Origin: Allomuricauda sp. ARW1Y1
GTDB taxonomy: Bacteria > Bacteroidota > Bacteroidia > Flavobacteriales > Flavobacteriaceae
DNA: 64,000 bases
NCBI RefSeq assembly: GCF_013407935.1
Contig: NZ_JACBZU010000002.1
Location: forward strand, 248,001 to 312,000
Direction of reading: 5' to 3'
The notes beneath the pieces were generated by a model. It worked only from the letters and a program-made list of their open reading frames with translations, was not told where the DNA came from and made no database searches. The translations under genes and the position numbers were made by a program. How positions within the stretch are numbered: the first letter of the stretch is position 1; every line of letters begins with the position of its first letter. Shown one piece after another: positions 51,229-60,929 of the stretch.

Positions 51229-52443
51229 ATGCGTTTACACAGAAACTTGGTATTTGCCGTAATTGATGCCCTTCACATGATTTTTAATGAAGGGGAATAT
51301 GCCGATAAGGTGATCGAAAAAGTATTGCGCTACGATAAACGCTGGGGCTCTCGAGACCGTGGCTTTATTGCGGAGACCACCTATGAGATTGTTCGCTGGA
51401 AACGCCTGTACTCTGAAATTGCGGAAGTGCACGAACCGTATAGCAGGGAGCATCTGTTCCGTTTGTTCGGGGTTTGGTGTGTGCTTCGCGGGATTCGTAT
51501 CCCGGATTGGAAACAATTGGAAGGCACACCGGAGCGTCGCATAAAAGGTCGGTTTGATGAATTGTCCAAAATCCGAAAGTTCAGGGAATCCGTCCCGGAT
51601 TGGATGGATGAATTGGGAGAAAAATCACTGGGCAGTGAGTTATGGACCAAAGAAATTGCAGCTCAAAATCAGCAAGCCGATGTCATTCTCCGCACCAACA
51701 CCCTTAAAGTTCCCAAACCACAGTTGAAGAGCTTCTTGGCCAAGGAGGATATTGCCACTGAATTCATTGAAGGCTACCCTGATGCTCTAAAACTCGTTGA
51801 GCGCCAAAATGTGTTTGTGACCCAAGCCTTCAAGGATGGATTGTTTGAGGTTCAGGATGCTTCTTCCCAACTGGTCGCCCCCTTTTTGGAGGTGGAACCG
51901 GGCCATCGGGTGGTAGATGCCTGCGCCGGGGCGGGCGGAAAAACCCTTCACTTGGCAGCCCAAATGCAGAACAAAGGGCAATTGATCGCTTTGGATATCT
52001 ATGAAAGCAAATTGAAAAAGCTGAAGAAAAGAGCACGTCGCAATGGGGTGCATAATATGGAAACCCGGGTCATCGATTCCAATAAGGTTATCAAAAAATT
52101 ACACAATAGCGCGGACCGATTGCTGCTGGATGCGCCCTGTTCTGGATTGGGAGTCATTAAAAGGAACCCTGACTCCAAATGGAAATTGGAACCCGAATTT
52201 GTGGAACGTATTATGGGCGTGCAGCAAGATATCCTCCAGAATTACAGCAAAATGGTCAAAAAAGGCGGACAGATGGTCTACGCCACCTGTTCCATTCTTC
52301 CCCAAGAAAATTCCGAACAAGTCAAAACCTTTTTGGAATCCGAAAATGGAAAGGATTTCGAGTTTGTGAAAGAGCAAAACATCTATGCTTCAGAAACCGG
52401 TTTTGATGGGTTTTACATGGCTTTGTTGAAGAAAAAGGCATGA
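51229..52443 (+). CDS. RsmB-like RNA m5C methyltransferase
   Basis: This 404-residue enzyme has an N-terminal NusB-like region (residues 1-140) and a NOL1/NOP2/Sun SAM domain: DACAGAGGKTLHLAAQMQN (SAM loop), LLLDAPCSGLGVIKRNPDSK with the resolving Cys (C304) and YATCSILPQENSEQV with the catalytic Cys (C354). It methylates cytosine in rRNA or tRNA. I start at the second of two adjacent ATGs (51226 and 51229); the longer frame back to 51160 lies within the leader of the opposing gene. Confidence 0.9.
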   Translation: MRLHRNLVFAVIDALHMIFNEGEYADKVIEKVLRYDKRWGSRDRGFIAETTYEIVRWKRLYSEIAEVHEPYSREHLFRLFGVWCVLRGIRIPDWKQLEGTPERRIKGRFDELSKIRKFRESVPDWMDELGEKSLGSELWTKEIAAQNQQADVILRTNTLKVPKPQLKSFLAKEDIATEFIEGYPDALKLVERQNVFVTQAFKDGLFEVQDASSQLVAPFLEVEPGHRVVDACAGAGGKTLHLAAQMQNKGQLIALDIYESKLKKLKKRARRNGVHNMETRVIDSNKVIKKLHNSADRLLLDAPCSGLGVIKRNPDSKWKLEPEFVERIMGVQQDILQNYSKMVKKGGQMVYATCSILPQENSEQVKTFLESENGKDFEFVKEQNIYASETGFDGFYMALLKKKA

Positions 52444-52900
52444 TGAACGGCTGAATAAAATGGATTACGTATTTAGTACGGAATGTCATGTTAGGCGCTG
52501 TTCGTCACTTCGAGTGGTTTTGACGAAGTCAAAATTGTATCGAGAAGTGATTTAAACTTTGCTCGGAAATGGATTGTTGAAAAAAGTTCTCGATAGGTTC
52601 CCTCTGTAAACATTCGAACCGACCAAACGGGAGCGTGAGAAATCTACAAGAACCAATTAGAAAATAAGATTTCTCAATCGCAACCATGTTGCTCATGTCG
52701 AAATGACCCTTGGATGGAATTTGGTTTTTGGAATTTATCATTGCAGCGCCCGCCTGCTGAACGGACAGGCAGTAATCTTCTTTTTTGATGAGATGCTGAA
52801 ACCAGTTCAGCATAACACTTTACACCAAGTTTGTCAGTTCGAGCGCAGTCGAGAACGCTTTTGAACATCTCGACTGCAATCGATGTGACAGATGATTCTA
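52444..52900. repeat. 457-bp intergenic region made of nested palindromes and hairpins
   Basis: No convincing gene. Contents: CACTTCGAGTG (52506-52516) with the hairpin TTTTGAC gaa GTCAAAA (52518-52534); TATCGAGAA (52538-52546) paired with TTCTCGATA (52587-52595); ATGCTGAA accag TTCAGCAT (52793-52813); and GCCTG ... CAGGC near 52755-52773. The last element at 52833-52889 is listed separately. These resemble the 14.9-kb element. Confidence 0.6.
52833..52889. repeat. 57-bp palindromic element related to the 14.9-kb repeat
   Basis: Arms GTCAGTTCGAGCGCAGTCGA (continuing GA) and TCTCGACTGCAATCGATGTG (continuing AC) pair at 18 of 22 positions. The GTCAGTTCGAG start is identical to that of the element at 14909. 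Confidence 0.65.
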
Positions 52901-54493
52901 TTATTGTTTCACCGTAGGGTATTCCACGCCCAACTGCTCCAAATAGGTATCGTACTTGGTTTCGTCATAGTAGAATTCCTCCAAAGCGGGCCTAAACATA
53001 TCCTGCTTATCCTTGTTCAAATAGGTAGGCGGCATATCATCCGCAGCAATCATGGGCTCGTATTTGGTTTCCTTGGTCTGTTCATTGTTGAAATAGTCCC
53101 AAGCTTGGGTAAGCAATTCCGGTTTCAACAGAAAATCCATCACGGTCATGGCCTCCGCTTTGGCACCGGCAGTTACCCCTTTGTGTGCAATGGGGGTCGC
53201 CATGGCAATGGCATTGGCCCAATGGTGACCCGGCAGTCCGGGAATGTTGGACGGAAAACGCATGGTAACCGTAGGCACTTTCCAAGATATATCCCCGATA
53301 TCGTCCGAACCTCCACTCACGGGCTCCAAGACAGGCAGTCCAATTTCTGATAATTCGGTGGGCAAGCCCTCGATTTTTTTGGACTTCATTTCCGTTTGAA
53401 CGGCTTTGGCCAGTTTTTGATCGGCTTCAGACCAATTGGGCAGCCCCACTTGTTTGATATTTTCATACATGGTCTCGGCGATTACCTTATTGAAGTGTCT
53501 TGGCCAAGCCGTACCCAGCACACGGGAGGTCATGGTTGTACCTGTCATCAGGGCAGCGCCTTTGGCGATATCGTTGGCCTCGGCATACATTTCCATAATG
53601 CCCTCGTAGGTAACGTCCCTAAAATAGAACCAAATTGCCGCTTTTGAGGGTACCACATTGGGTTGGTCGCCTGCATCGGTAAAAATGGAATGGGAACGCT
53701 TCAATGGGTGCAAATGTTCCCTTTTGTAGTTCCATCCAATATTCATCAACTCCGCGGCATCAAGGGCGCTACGACCTCGCCATGGAGCTCCGGCCGAATG
53801 TGCTGCTTCGCCCTCAAACAAATATTCCACAGAAATTAGGCCCGTACCACGGGTAGGTCCCCATGAAACGCTCAAATTGCTGCTCACATGGGTAAAAATG
53901 CACATGTCGATGTCATCAAAAAGGCCATCACGCACATACCAGGCCTTGGCTGCGACCAATTCCTCGGCAATACCGGGCCAAACCACCAAGGTTCCACCTA
54001 TACCTTCCCGCTCCATCACTTGCTTAACCGCTAAAGCGGAGGTGATGTTCAAAGGAATCCCTGCATTATGGCCTTCACCATGCCCTGGGGCGCCTTCCAC
54101 AATGGGTTTATGATAGGCCACACCGGGATACTGTGAGGCCTTTGGGATACAGTCTACGTCACTTCCCAAAGCAATCACGGGGCCTTCGCCGTTGCTCCAC
54201 GTGGCAAACCATGCCGTGGGAATATTGGAAATGGAACGTTCAATGACAAAGCCATTTTCTTCCAAGATACCGGTAAGGTATTTGGAGCTTTCCTCTTCTT
54301 GGAAACCGAGCTCCGCAAAACTGAAGATTTTGTCCACCATGACCTGTGTTTGCTTATGATTCGCTTCCACAAGGGCTTCCACTTCGGCCTTTAACTTTTT
54401 AATCTGGCTTTTAGAGTATTTTTTTTGTGCTGTGGCAGTAATTATGCCTGCGAAAAGAAGTATCCCGCACAATAGGAGGTTGGTCGTTTTCAT
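52901..54493 (-). CDS. secreted M20-family amidohydrolase (AbgB-like)
   Basis: This 530-residue protein has a signal peptide (LLLCGILLFAGIITATAQ) and an M20/AbgB catalytic domain: ALGSDVDCIPKASQYPG for the first metal ligands, HGEGHNAGIPLNIT, VWPGIAEELVAAKAWYVRDG with the catalytic Glu pair, and GGSDDIGDISWKVPTVTMRF. AbgB hydrolyses p-aminobenzoyl-glutamate; other members are aminoacylases or peptidases. The substrate is therefore uncertain. A signal peptide distinguishes it from cytoplasmic AbgB. Confidence 0.88.
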   Translation of the reverse strand: MKTTNLLLCGILLFAGIITATAQKKYSKSQIKKLKAEVEALVEANHKQTQVMVDKIFSFAELGFQEEESSKYLTGILEENGFVIERSISNIPTAWFATWSNGEGPVIALGSDVDCIPKASQYPGVAYHKPIVEGAPGHGEGHNAGIPLNITSALAVKQVMEREGIGGTLVVWPGIAEELVAAKAWYVRDGLFDDIDMCIFTHVSSNLSVSWGPTRGTGLISVEYLFEGEAAHSAGAPWRGRSALDAAELMNIGWNYKREHLHPLKRSHSIFTDAGDQPNVVPSKAAIWFYFRDVTYEGIMEMYAEANDIAKGAALMTGTTMTSRVLGTAWPRHFNKVIAETMYENIKQVGLPNWSEADQKLAKAVQTEMKSKKIEGLPTELSEIGLPVLEPVSGGSDDIGDISWKVPTVTMRFPSNIPGLPGHHWANAIAMATPIAHKGVTAGAKAEAMTVMDFLLKPELLTQAWDYFNNEQTKETKYEPMIAADDMPPTYLNKDKQDMFRPALEEFYYDETKYDTYLEQLGVEYPTVKQ

Positions 54494-54567
54494 AAGGTTG
54501 GTTTTGAGTTAGCTATAATGCTTCTAAGATAGTGAAACAACTTTAATCTTTGCTTGCTGATGGACTA

Positions 54568-54726
54568 TCAGAATACAATCCGAAGGATATTTTTGATCAA
54601 ATGTTTGAAAAAATTCACCCAGTTGGGGTCATCATCCAGAAGCATCAAAAGAATACCTCCCAAAATCAATAGCAAAATGCCTGCTATGAACCGGTCCGAA
54701 AACTTCGTTTTTTTGATGGATTTCAT
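54568..54726 (-). CDS. 52-residue single-TM protein (unannotated small gene)
   Basis: The ATG complementary to 54724-54726 opens a frame MKSIKKTKFSDRFIAGIL, then a hydrophobic helix LLILGGILLMLLDDD, then PNWVNFFKHLIKNIL and a stop at 54568-54570. A basic start, one helix and a basic amphipathic tail give it the look of a true small membrane protein. A promoter with a TACGTTTG box lies about 25 nt upstream, preceded by an activator-like repeat pair. I do not know a family. Confidence 0.6.
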   Translation of the reverse strand: MKSIKKTKFSDRFIAGILLLILGGILLMLLDDDPNWVNFFKHLIKNILRIVF

Positions 54727-54748
54727 GTCAAATTCGTTGAACCAAAAT

Positions 54749-54817
54749 CAAACGTATGAAAATCAATGGGTTTTTGGGACGATGAATTGACGGATGCCCC
54801 TTTTGATCTGACGGATG
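54749..54817 (-). promoter_or_regulatory. paired direct-repeat activator site (LytTR-like) and -7 box of the small protein gene
   Basis: Read on the minus strand: CATCCGTCA (54817-54809) and CATCCGTCA (54796-54788), 21 bp apart, then the -7 box TACGTTTG (54756-54749), starting 32 bp after the second repeat. No TTG at -33. Over 32 nt it matches the site before the GNAT gene at 26 positions. It fits LytTR-type binding, though no LytTR regulator gene is in this window. Confidence 0.65.
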
Positions 54818-54881
54818 CGCTATCAACAGCGGTTCGTTAACAAAACCCGCCTTCGGTATCTCGAATTACGCCGTAAAATCG

Positions 54882-54889
54882 TATTTTTG
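54882..54889 (+). promoter_or_regulatory. -7 box of purL
   Basis: TATTTTTG fits TAnnTTTG, 32 nt before the purL ATG. No -33 TTG is clear. Confidence 0.45.
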
Positions 54890-54921
54890 CACTTTCTTAA
54901 ACCGTTCAACGCAAAGATTGT

Positions 54922-57900
54922 ATGATCCATTTTTTTGGGGACAAGGCGACCAAGGTTTTTGCCGTCCAAACCGCTCAGGAAATCACTCAGGAAGACACGA
55001 ACAAACTGACATGGTTGTTTGGCAACCAGCCTAAGATTGAAGCGGCGTCACTCGACGCCTTTTTTGTTGGCCCACGTGCTGCTATGGTTACGCCATGGAG
55101 TACCAACGCTACCGAAATCACCCAAAACATGGGCATCTCGGGGATTATCCGAATTGAGGAGTTCCGGGCTGTTTCAGTAGATTACACCGATTTTGACCCG
55201 ATGCTCTCCCAAAAATACGCCAGTTTGGGCCAGGATATTTTCACCATCAACATTGTTCCTGAGCCTATTATGGAGATTGATGATATTGCAGCGTACAACG
55301 AAAAAGAAGGATTGGCGCTTAGCGAGGAAGAGGTGGCCTATCTGGAAGGATTGGCGAAGAAATTAGGACGCAAGTTGACGGATTCAGAGGTCTTTGGCTT
55401 CAGTCAGGTAAATTCCGAGCACTGCCGCCACAAGATTTTTAATGGCACTTTTGTGATTGATGGAGTTGAGAAACCTTCATCCTTGTTCAAGCTGATCAAA
55501 AAAACATCAGAAGCCAACCCCAACGATATTGTTTCGGCCTACAAAGACAACGTGGCCTTTATAAAAGGCCCAAAAGCTATTCAGTTTGCACCAAAAAGTG
55601 CAGACCAACCTGACTTTTACGAAGAAAAAGAATTTGATTCAGTTTTATCCCTAAAAGCGGAAACCCACAATTTCCCGACCACCGTAGAGCCTTTCAATGG
55701 TGCTGCAACAGGTTCTGGTGGGGAAATCAGGGACCGTTTAGCAGGCGGAAAAGGATCATTGCCTTTGGCGGGAACTGCGGTTTATATGACCTCCTACTCC
55801 CGTTTAGAGGAGAACCGTCCATGGGAAAAGGGAATGAAAGAGCGGGATTGGCTGTATCAAACCCCCATGGATATTTTAATCAAAGCTTCCAATGGGGCAT
55901 CCGATTTTGGCAACAAATTCGGTCAACCATTGATTGCAGGTTCAGTGTTGACGTTTGAACATGATGAGCCGAAAGATATCTCGACTGCGCTCGATATGAC
56001 ACCCCGAAAGCTGGGCTTCGACAAAGTAATTATGATGGCGGGTGGTATCGGTTATGGAAAAACGGACCAAGCCTTAAAAGATACCCCAAGCAAGGGAGAC
56101 AGAATAGTCGTTCTTGGTGGGGACAACTACCGTATCGGGATGGGTGGTGCTGCCGTATCCAGCGCAGATACCGGAGAATTTAGTTCCGCCATTGAATTGA
56201 ACGCGGTGCAACGTTCCAACCCTGAAATGCAAAAAAGAGCCTCAAACGCTGTCCGTGGATTGTTTGAAAGTCACGATAACCCCATTGTTTCCATTCACGA
56301 TCATGGTGCAGGCGGACATTTGAACTGTCTATCCGAATTGGTAGAGGAAACAGGAGGCACCATCGATACCGATAAATTGCCTGTGGGCGACCCTACCCTT
56401 TCCAAAAAGGAACTGATCGGCAATGAATCCCAAGAGCGAATGGGCTTGGTCATAGGAGAGAAAGACCTAGACCTTTTGGACCGAATTTCGGCCCGGGAGC
56501 GTTCTCCCATGTACAATGTAGGCGAGGTTACGGGCGACCATACCTTTAAATTTACCTCAGGGACCACGGGCGAAACCCCGATGAATTTAGAACTTTCCGA
56601 TATGTTCGGGAGTTCGCCAAAAACCATCATGGCGGACAAGACCTCCCAACAAAAATATCCGGCCCTTACCTACTCCTTGGAGCATTTCCATGAGTATTTG
56701 GAGCAAGTATTGCAATTGGAGGCCGTAGCCTGCAAGGATTGGTTGACCAATAAGGTGGACCGTTGTGTGGGCGGACGTGTGGCAAAGCAACAGTGTGCGG
56801 GACCATTACAGTTGCCCTTAAACAACTGCGGCGTAATGGCACTCGATTTTAAAGGGAAGGAAGGTATTGCCACCAGTATCGGTCACTCCCCCATTTCTGC
56901 ATTGATCGACCCGGTGGCTGGAAGTAGAAACAGCGTAGCGGAATCCTTGACCAATATTGTTTGGGCTCCTTTACAGAATGGTCTTACATCTGTTTCGCTA
57001 TCCGCAAACTGGATGTGGCCCTGCAGAAACGAAGGTGAGGATGCCCGATTGTATGCCGCGGTTGAATCCTTATCGCAATTTGCCATCGATTTGGGCATCA
57101 ATGTGCCCACTGGAAAGGATTCCCTCTCCATGAAACAAAAATATAAGGATGGGGAAGTATTGTCCCCAGGGACCGTTATTATCTCCGCTGCGGCCCATTG
57201 CAACAATATCAACCAAGTGGTGGAGCCTGTGTTGCAAAAGAATGGCGGTGACATTTATTACATCAACCTGTCCAAGGACAGCCATAAATTAGGGGGTTCA
57301 TCGTTCGCCCAAATTTTGAACGGAATTGGCGATGAAGCACCTTCTGTTCTGGATGCCGACTATTTTAAAAGTGCATTCAACACCTTGCAGAAGCTCATCA
57401 AAAACAATCAGGTTTTGGCTGGTCACGATGTAGCCTCAGGTGGTTTGATTACCACCCTGTTGGAACTTTGCTTTGCAGATACTGATTTGGGTGCTGATTT
57501 GGATTTGTCCAGTTTGGGCGAATCTGACATCATCAAACTTCTGTTCTCAGAAAACAGTGGCGTGGTGTTCCAAGCGAAAGATGATTCGGTGGAAAATGAA
57601 TTGAAAGCTGAAGGTATTGAATTTACCAAAATCGGTACGCCAACATCGGAAAGCACCTTGAACATCAAAAACAACGGTGTTGAAATTGGGCTGAACATTG
57701 CTTCTTTGAGGGATACTTGGTTCAAAACCTCCTACCTTTTGGACAATAAACAAACCGCCAATGGTTTGGCCAAAAATCGCTACGACAATTATAAAGAGCA
57801 GCCGCTCCAATATGTTTTTCCAAAAGATTTTGACGGTAGGCTACCGATGACTTCGACTACCCTCAGTCATCGACCCAAAGCGGCCATCCTTCGGGAAAAA

Positions 57901-58623
57901 GGAAGCAATTCCGAGCGCGAAATGGCCAATGCCATGTACTTGGCCGGTTTTGATGTGAAGGATGTGCACATGACCGACCTGATCACAGGCCGTGAAACTT
58001 TGGAAGACATCCAGTTTATCGGTGCCGTGGGTGGTTTCTCCAACTCCGATGTATTGGGAAGCGCCAAAGGATGGGCAGGTGCCTTTAAATACAATGAAAA
58101 GGCCAACAAAGCCCTTAAAGATTTCTTTGCGAGACCTGATACGCTATCGGTGGGAATCTGCAATGGTTGCCAATTGTTCATGGAGCTGGACCTCATCAAC
58201 CCGGAACACGGAACCCATGGTAGAATGACCTACAATGATTCGCACAAGCACGAGAGCAACTTCACCTCTGTCAAGATTCAAGAAAACAATTCGGTGATGC
58301 TGTCCAATTTGGCGGGGACTACCTTGGGTGTCTGGATAAGCCATGGTGAAGGCAAGTTCAGTTTGCCTCATGCAGAGGACCAATATCACATTGTGGCCAA
58401 ATATGGTTACGAGGGCTACCCGGCCAATCCAAACGGAAGTGATTACAATACGGCCATGCTTTGCGATAAAACAGGTAGGCACTTGGTGACCATGCCCCAT
58501 ATTGAACGGTCTACCTTCCCGTGGAATTGGGCGCACTATCCAAAGGATAGAACGGATGTGGTTTCACCTTGGCTTCAAGCATTTGTAAATGCTAGGGTGT
58601 GGCTAGAGAGCTTGGAAGATTAA
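54922..58623 (+). CDS. purL: phosphoribosylformylglycinamidine synthase (single-chain)
   Basis: This 1233-residue enzyme converts FGAR, glutamine and ATP to FGAM in purine synthesis. Seen are FSQVNSEHCRHKIFNGTF (ATP region), ETHNFPTTVEPFNGAATGSG, HDHGAGGHLNCLSELVEETG and the C-terminal glutaminase with SVGICNGCQLFMELD (nucleophile C1080) and GVWISHGEGKFSLPHAED (catalytic His). It is the long single-chain PurL, not the PurS/PurQ/PurL split form. Monocistronic with a TAnnTTTG promoter. Confidence 0.97.
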   Translation: MIHFFGDKATKVFAVQTAQEITQEDTNKLTWLFGNQPKIEAASLDAFFVGPRAAMVTPWSTNATEITQNMGISGIIRIEEFRAVSVDYTDFDPMLSQKYASLGQDIFTINIVPEPIMEIDDIAAYNEKEGLALSEEEVAYLEGLAKKLGRKLTDSEVFGFSQVNSEHCRHKIFNGTFVIDGVEKPSSLFKLIKKTSEANPNDIVSAYKDNVAFIKGPKAIQFAPKSADQPDFYEEKEFDSVLSLKAETHNFPTTVEPFNGAATGSGGEIRDRLAGGKGSLPLAGTAVYMTSYSRLEENRPWEKGMKERDWLYQTPMDILIKASNGASDFGNKFGQPLIAGSVLTFEHDEPKDISTALDMTPRKLGFDKVIMMAGGIGYGKTDQALKDTPSKGDRIVVLGGDNYRIGMGGAAVSSADTGEFSSAIELNAVQRSNPEMQKRASNAVRGLFESHDNPIVSIHDHGAGGHLNCLSELVEETGGTIDTDKLPVGDPTLSKKELIGNESQERMGLVIGEKDLDLLDRISARERSPMYNVGEVTGDHTFKFTSGTTGETPMNLELSDMFGSSPKTIMADKTSQQKYPALTYSLEHFHEYLEQVLQLEAVACKDWLTNKVDRCVGGRVAKQQCAGPLQLPLNNCGVMALDFKGKEGIATSIGHSPISALIDPVAGSRNSVAESLTNIVWAPLQNGLTSVSLSANWMWPCRNEGEDARLYAAVESLSQFAIDLGINVPTGKDSLSMKQKYKDGEVLSPGTVIISAAAHCNNINQVVEPVLQKNGGDIYYINLSKDSHKLGGSSFAQILNGIGDEAPSVLDADYFKSAFNTLQKLIKNNQVLAGHDVASGGLITTLLELCFADTDLGADLDLSSLGESDIIKLLFSENSGVVFQAKDDSVENELKAEGIEFTKIGTPTSESTLNIKNNGVEIGLNIASLRDTWFKTSYLLDNKQTANGLAKNRYDNYKEQPLQYVFPKDFDGRLPMTSTTLSHRPKAAILREKGSNSEREMANAMYLAGFDVKDVHMTDLITGRETLEDIQFIGAVGGFSNSDVLGSAKGWAGAFKYNEKANKALKDFFARPDTLSVGICNGCQLFMELDLINPEHGTHGRMTYNDSHKHESNFTSVKIQENNSVMLSNLAGTTLGVWISHGEGKFSLPHAEDQYHIVAKYGYEGYPANPNGSDYNTAMLCDKTGRHLVTMPHIERSTFPWNWAHYPKDRTDVVSPWLQAFVNARVWLESLED

Positions 58624-58749
58624 AAATCCACAGGGTTGCTTTCGGCAATAAATTGGGAAATTGGTAAAATTTACCTTAGGTAATTGTTAAATCTGTTTCA
58701 TTCTTAAAGTCTGATTTGCTATTTTGCAAACGCTTTACACAAACTTACT

Positions 58750-60519
58750 ATGCAAACTGTTACCCGATTATTTGATTTCCCATACTATCAACTTGAGAAG
58801 TATCCCTTAGCAAAATCATTGGTCACCAAAAGTGACGGTAAATGGATAGCGACCTCCACACAGGAATATGTGGATAAGGCCAATGCGGTCAGCCGCGCTT
58901 TGCTCCGGATGGGCATTAAACCCAACGACAAGGTTGCCATCATTTCCATGACCAATCGAACGGAATGGAACATTATTGATATTGGCATTCTTCAAATCGG
59001 GGCACAGAACGTACCTATTTATCCCACCATTTCCGAAGATGATTATGAGTACATTTTGAATCATTCGGAGGCTAAGTTATGTTTTGTCTCCTGCGAAGAG
59101 GTTTTTGAAAAGGTAAAGTCCATCCAATCCAAGGCAAAAAATTTGAAGGAAGTCTTTTCTTTTGATGAACTGAAGGATTGCAAAAATTGGAAAGAAGTCC
59201 TTGAAATGGGGAGTGATACCTCCAATCAGGATGAAGTGGAGGCATTAAAGAAAGCCGTTAAGGCCGAAGATTTGGCCACCTTGATCTATACTTCGGGAAC
59301 TACGGGTAGACCCAAGGGCGTAATGCTCTCCCACAACAATATTGTATCCAATGTAATATCGAGCGAAGTGAGGGTACCTTTTGAAACCGGGGGCACCGCA
59401 TTGAGCTTTTTGCCAGTTTGCCACATTTTTGAGCGAATGATTCTTTACCTATACCAATATTGCGGTATTGAGATTCACTTTGCCGAGGGTCTGGATAAGA
59501 TCAGTGACAACGTAAAAGAAGTAAAACCGGATGTGATGACCGTAGTGCCCCGACTTTTGGAAAAGGTATACGATGCCATCATTGCAAAAGGGGCAGCACT
59601 TACCGGAATCAAAAAGAAATTGTTTTTCTGGGCTGTGGAAACCGGGCTTAAATTTGAGCCTTACGGCGCCAATGGTTGGTGGTACGAAAAGAAATTGGGC
59701 CTGGCCCGAAAACTTATTTTCAGCAAATGGAAAGAAGGTTTGGGCGGCAACCTATCGGTAATGGTTTCTGGAAGCGCAGCCCTTCAGGCTCGCCTAGCGA
59801 GGGTTTTTGCTGCTGCTGACATGCCCGTCATGGAAGGCTACGGACTCACCGAGACATCCCCCGTAATTGCCGTGAACGATCAGCGCAACAAAGGTTGGAA
59901 GATAGGCACGGTTGGAAAAATTATTGGTGGTGTGGAAGTGAAAATTGCCGAAGACGGTGAAATCCTATGCAAGGGGCCCAATGTGATGATGGGCTACTAC
60001 AAAGATCCTGAAAAAACAGCCGAGGTAATGACCGGGGATTACTTCCATACCGGTGATATCGGTGAGATTGACACCGAGGGCTTCTTGCGCATCACGGACC
60101 GTAAAAAAGAGATGTTTAAAACCTCTGGCGGTAAATATGTAGCTCCGCAATTGTTGGAGAATCGATTTAAGCAATCCCGTTTTATAGAGCAAATCATGGT
60201 CGTGGGTGAAGGCGAAAAAATGCCTGCTGCCCTTATCCAGCCCAATTTTGACTTTGTCAGGGAATGGGCCAAGCGGCATAAACTGGAATTAGGTTCCAAT
60301 GACGATATTGTGAAAAATGAAAAGGTGATTGAACGTTTCCAAGAAGAAGTGGATTGGGCCAACCAAGAGTTTGCCAAATGGGAAAAGGTAAAGCAATTTA
60401 GGCTCACCCCCGATGTTTGGACCGTGGAAGACGGACACCTAACCCCAACCATGAAGCTCAAGCGGAAGCCTATCAAGGAAATGTACCTCGAACTTTACAA
60501 TGATATCTACGGGCATTGA
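58750..60519 (+). CDS. long-chain acyl-CoA ligase (AMP-forming)
   Basis: This 589-residue AMP-binding enzyme has LIYTSGTTGRPKGVMLSHNN (P-loop, about residues 178-197), GYGLTETSPVIAVND, YFHTGDIGEIDTEGFLRITDRKKEMFK and the C-terminal catalytic Lys region near TMKLKRKPIKE. It activates fatty acids with ATP and CoA. It sits next to the MarR-regulated fad genes and is followed by a terminator, so it is a separate unit of the same pathway. Confidence 0.93.
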   Translation: MQTVTRLFDFPYYQLEKYPLAKSLVTKSDGKWIATSTQEYVDKANAVSRALLRMGIKPNDKVAIISMTNRTEWNIIDIGILQIGAQNVPIYPTISEDDYEYILNHSEAKLCFVSCEEVFEKVKSIQSKAKNLKEVFSFDELKDCKNWKEVLEMGSDTSNQDEVEALKKAVKAEDLATLIYTSGTTGRPKGVMLSHNNIVSNVISSEVRVPFETGGTALSFLPVCHIFERMILYLYQYCGIEIHFAEGLDKISDNVKEVKPDVMTVVPRLLEKVYDAIIAKGAALTGIKKKLFFWAVETGLKFEPYGANGWWYEKKLGLARKLIFSKWKEGLGGNLSVMVSGSAALQARLARVFAAADMPVMEGYGLTETSPVIAVNDQRNKGWKIGTVGKIIGGVEVKIAEDGEILCKGPNVMMGYYKDPEKTAEVMTGDYFHTGDIGEIDTEGFLRITDRKKEMFKTSGGKYVAPQLLENRFKQSRFIEQIMVVGEGEKMPAALIQPNFDFVREWAKRHKLELGSNDDIVKNEKVIERFQEEVDWANQEFAKWEKVKQFRLTPDVWTVEDGHLTPTMKLKRKPIKEMYLELYNDIYGH

Positions 60520-60683
60520 TCAATGAACAATAATCACTGATTAACTGTCATTTCGAACTAATGTCAGAAATCTCATGTACCGTTAACATATTCAATAAAG
60601 AAGGTTCCAAAAACGACTGTCGTTCTGAACGTCCGGAAAACCATCGGGATGAAGAATCTCTCAAAGCATAGTTGCCAGTAATA

Positions 60684-60713
60684 AAAAAACCAACGGAAAT
60701 TCGTTGGTTTTTT
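60684..60713 (+). terminator. terminator of the acyl-CoA ligase gene
   Basis: AAAAAACCAACG pairs with CGTTGGTTTTTT around GAAATT, ending in a T-run. Confidence 0.9.
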
Positions 60714-60890
60714 AGTTTGAATCCATGCTATCTTATCAACTCATTGCGACGCACTAAACCAAATTAAACAGTTGATTTAGCCTTAGTTCGTCTACGGTTT
60801 TCAAAACAATGGTGTCAATCAGAGTATCCCAAAAATAATATCTGATATACCATGCTTCCATTTAGGAGGAAATTTAGTTGCACTTAACCT

Positions 60891-60929
60891 AAATTTATTA
60901 TGCATGCATAATAAATTTTTATATATTTG
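60891..60929 (+). promoter_or_regulatory. operator-promoter of the marR-fad operon
   Basis: A perfect 28-bp palindrome (60891-60918; half site AAATTTATTATGCA) is directly followed by TATATTTG (60922-60929), a full -7 match, 19 nt before the marR ATG. The palindrome covers the -33 region. Such overlap fits a repressor site for a dimeric MarR protein; which protein binds is inferred. Confidence 0.7.

Noticed and set aside
52529..52813. A 94-residue minus-strand frame in the 52.5-kb intergenic region
   Set aside because: It is built from palindromic repeat sequence, with no signal, domain or promoter.
54554..54790. A 78-residue plus-strand frame before purL
   Set aside because: It is antisense to the 52-residue membrane protein, whose hydrophobic helix, promoter and start are more convincing; the plus frame has no recognisable features.
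54788..54817. The repeat pair as a purL (PurR-like) operator
   Set aside because: PurR-type sites are palindromes; these are direct repeats with the geometry of the GNAT promoter on the opposite strand.
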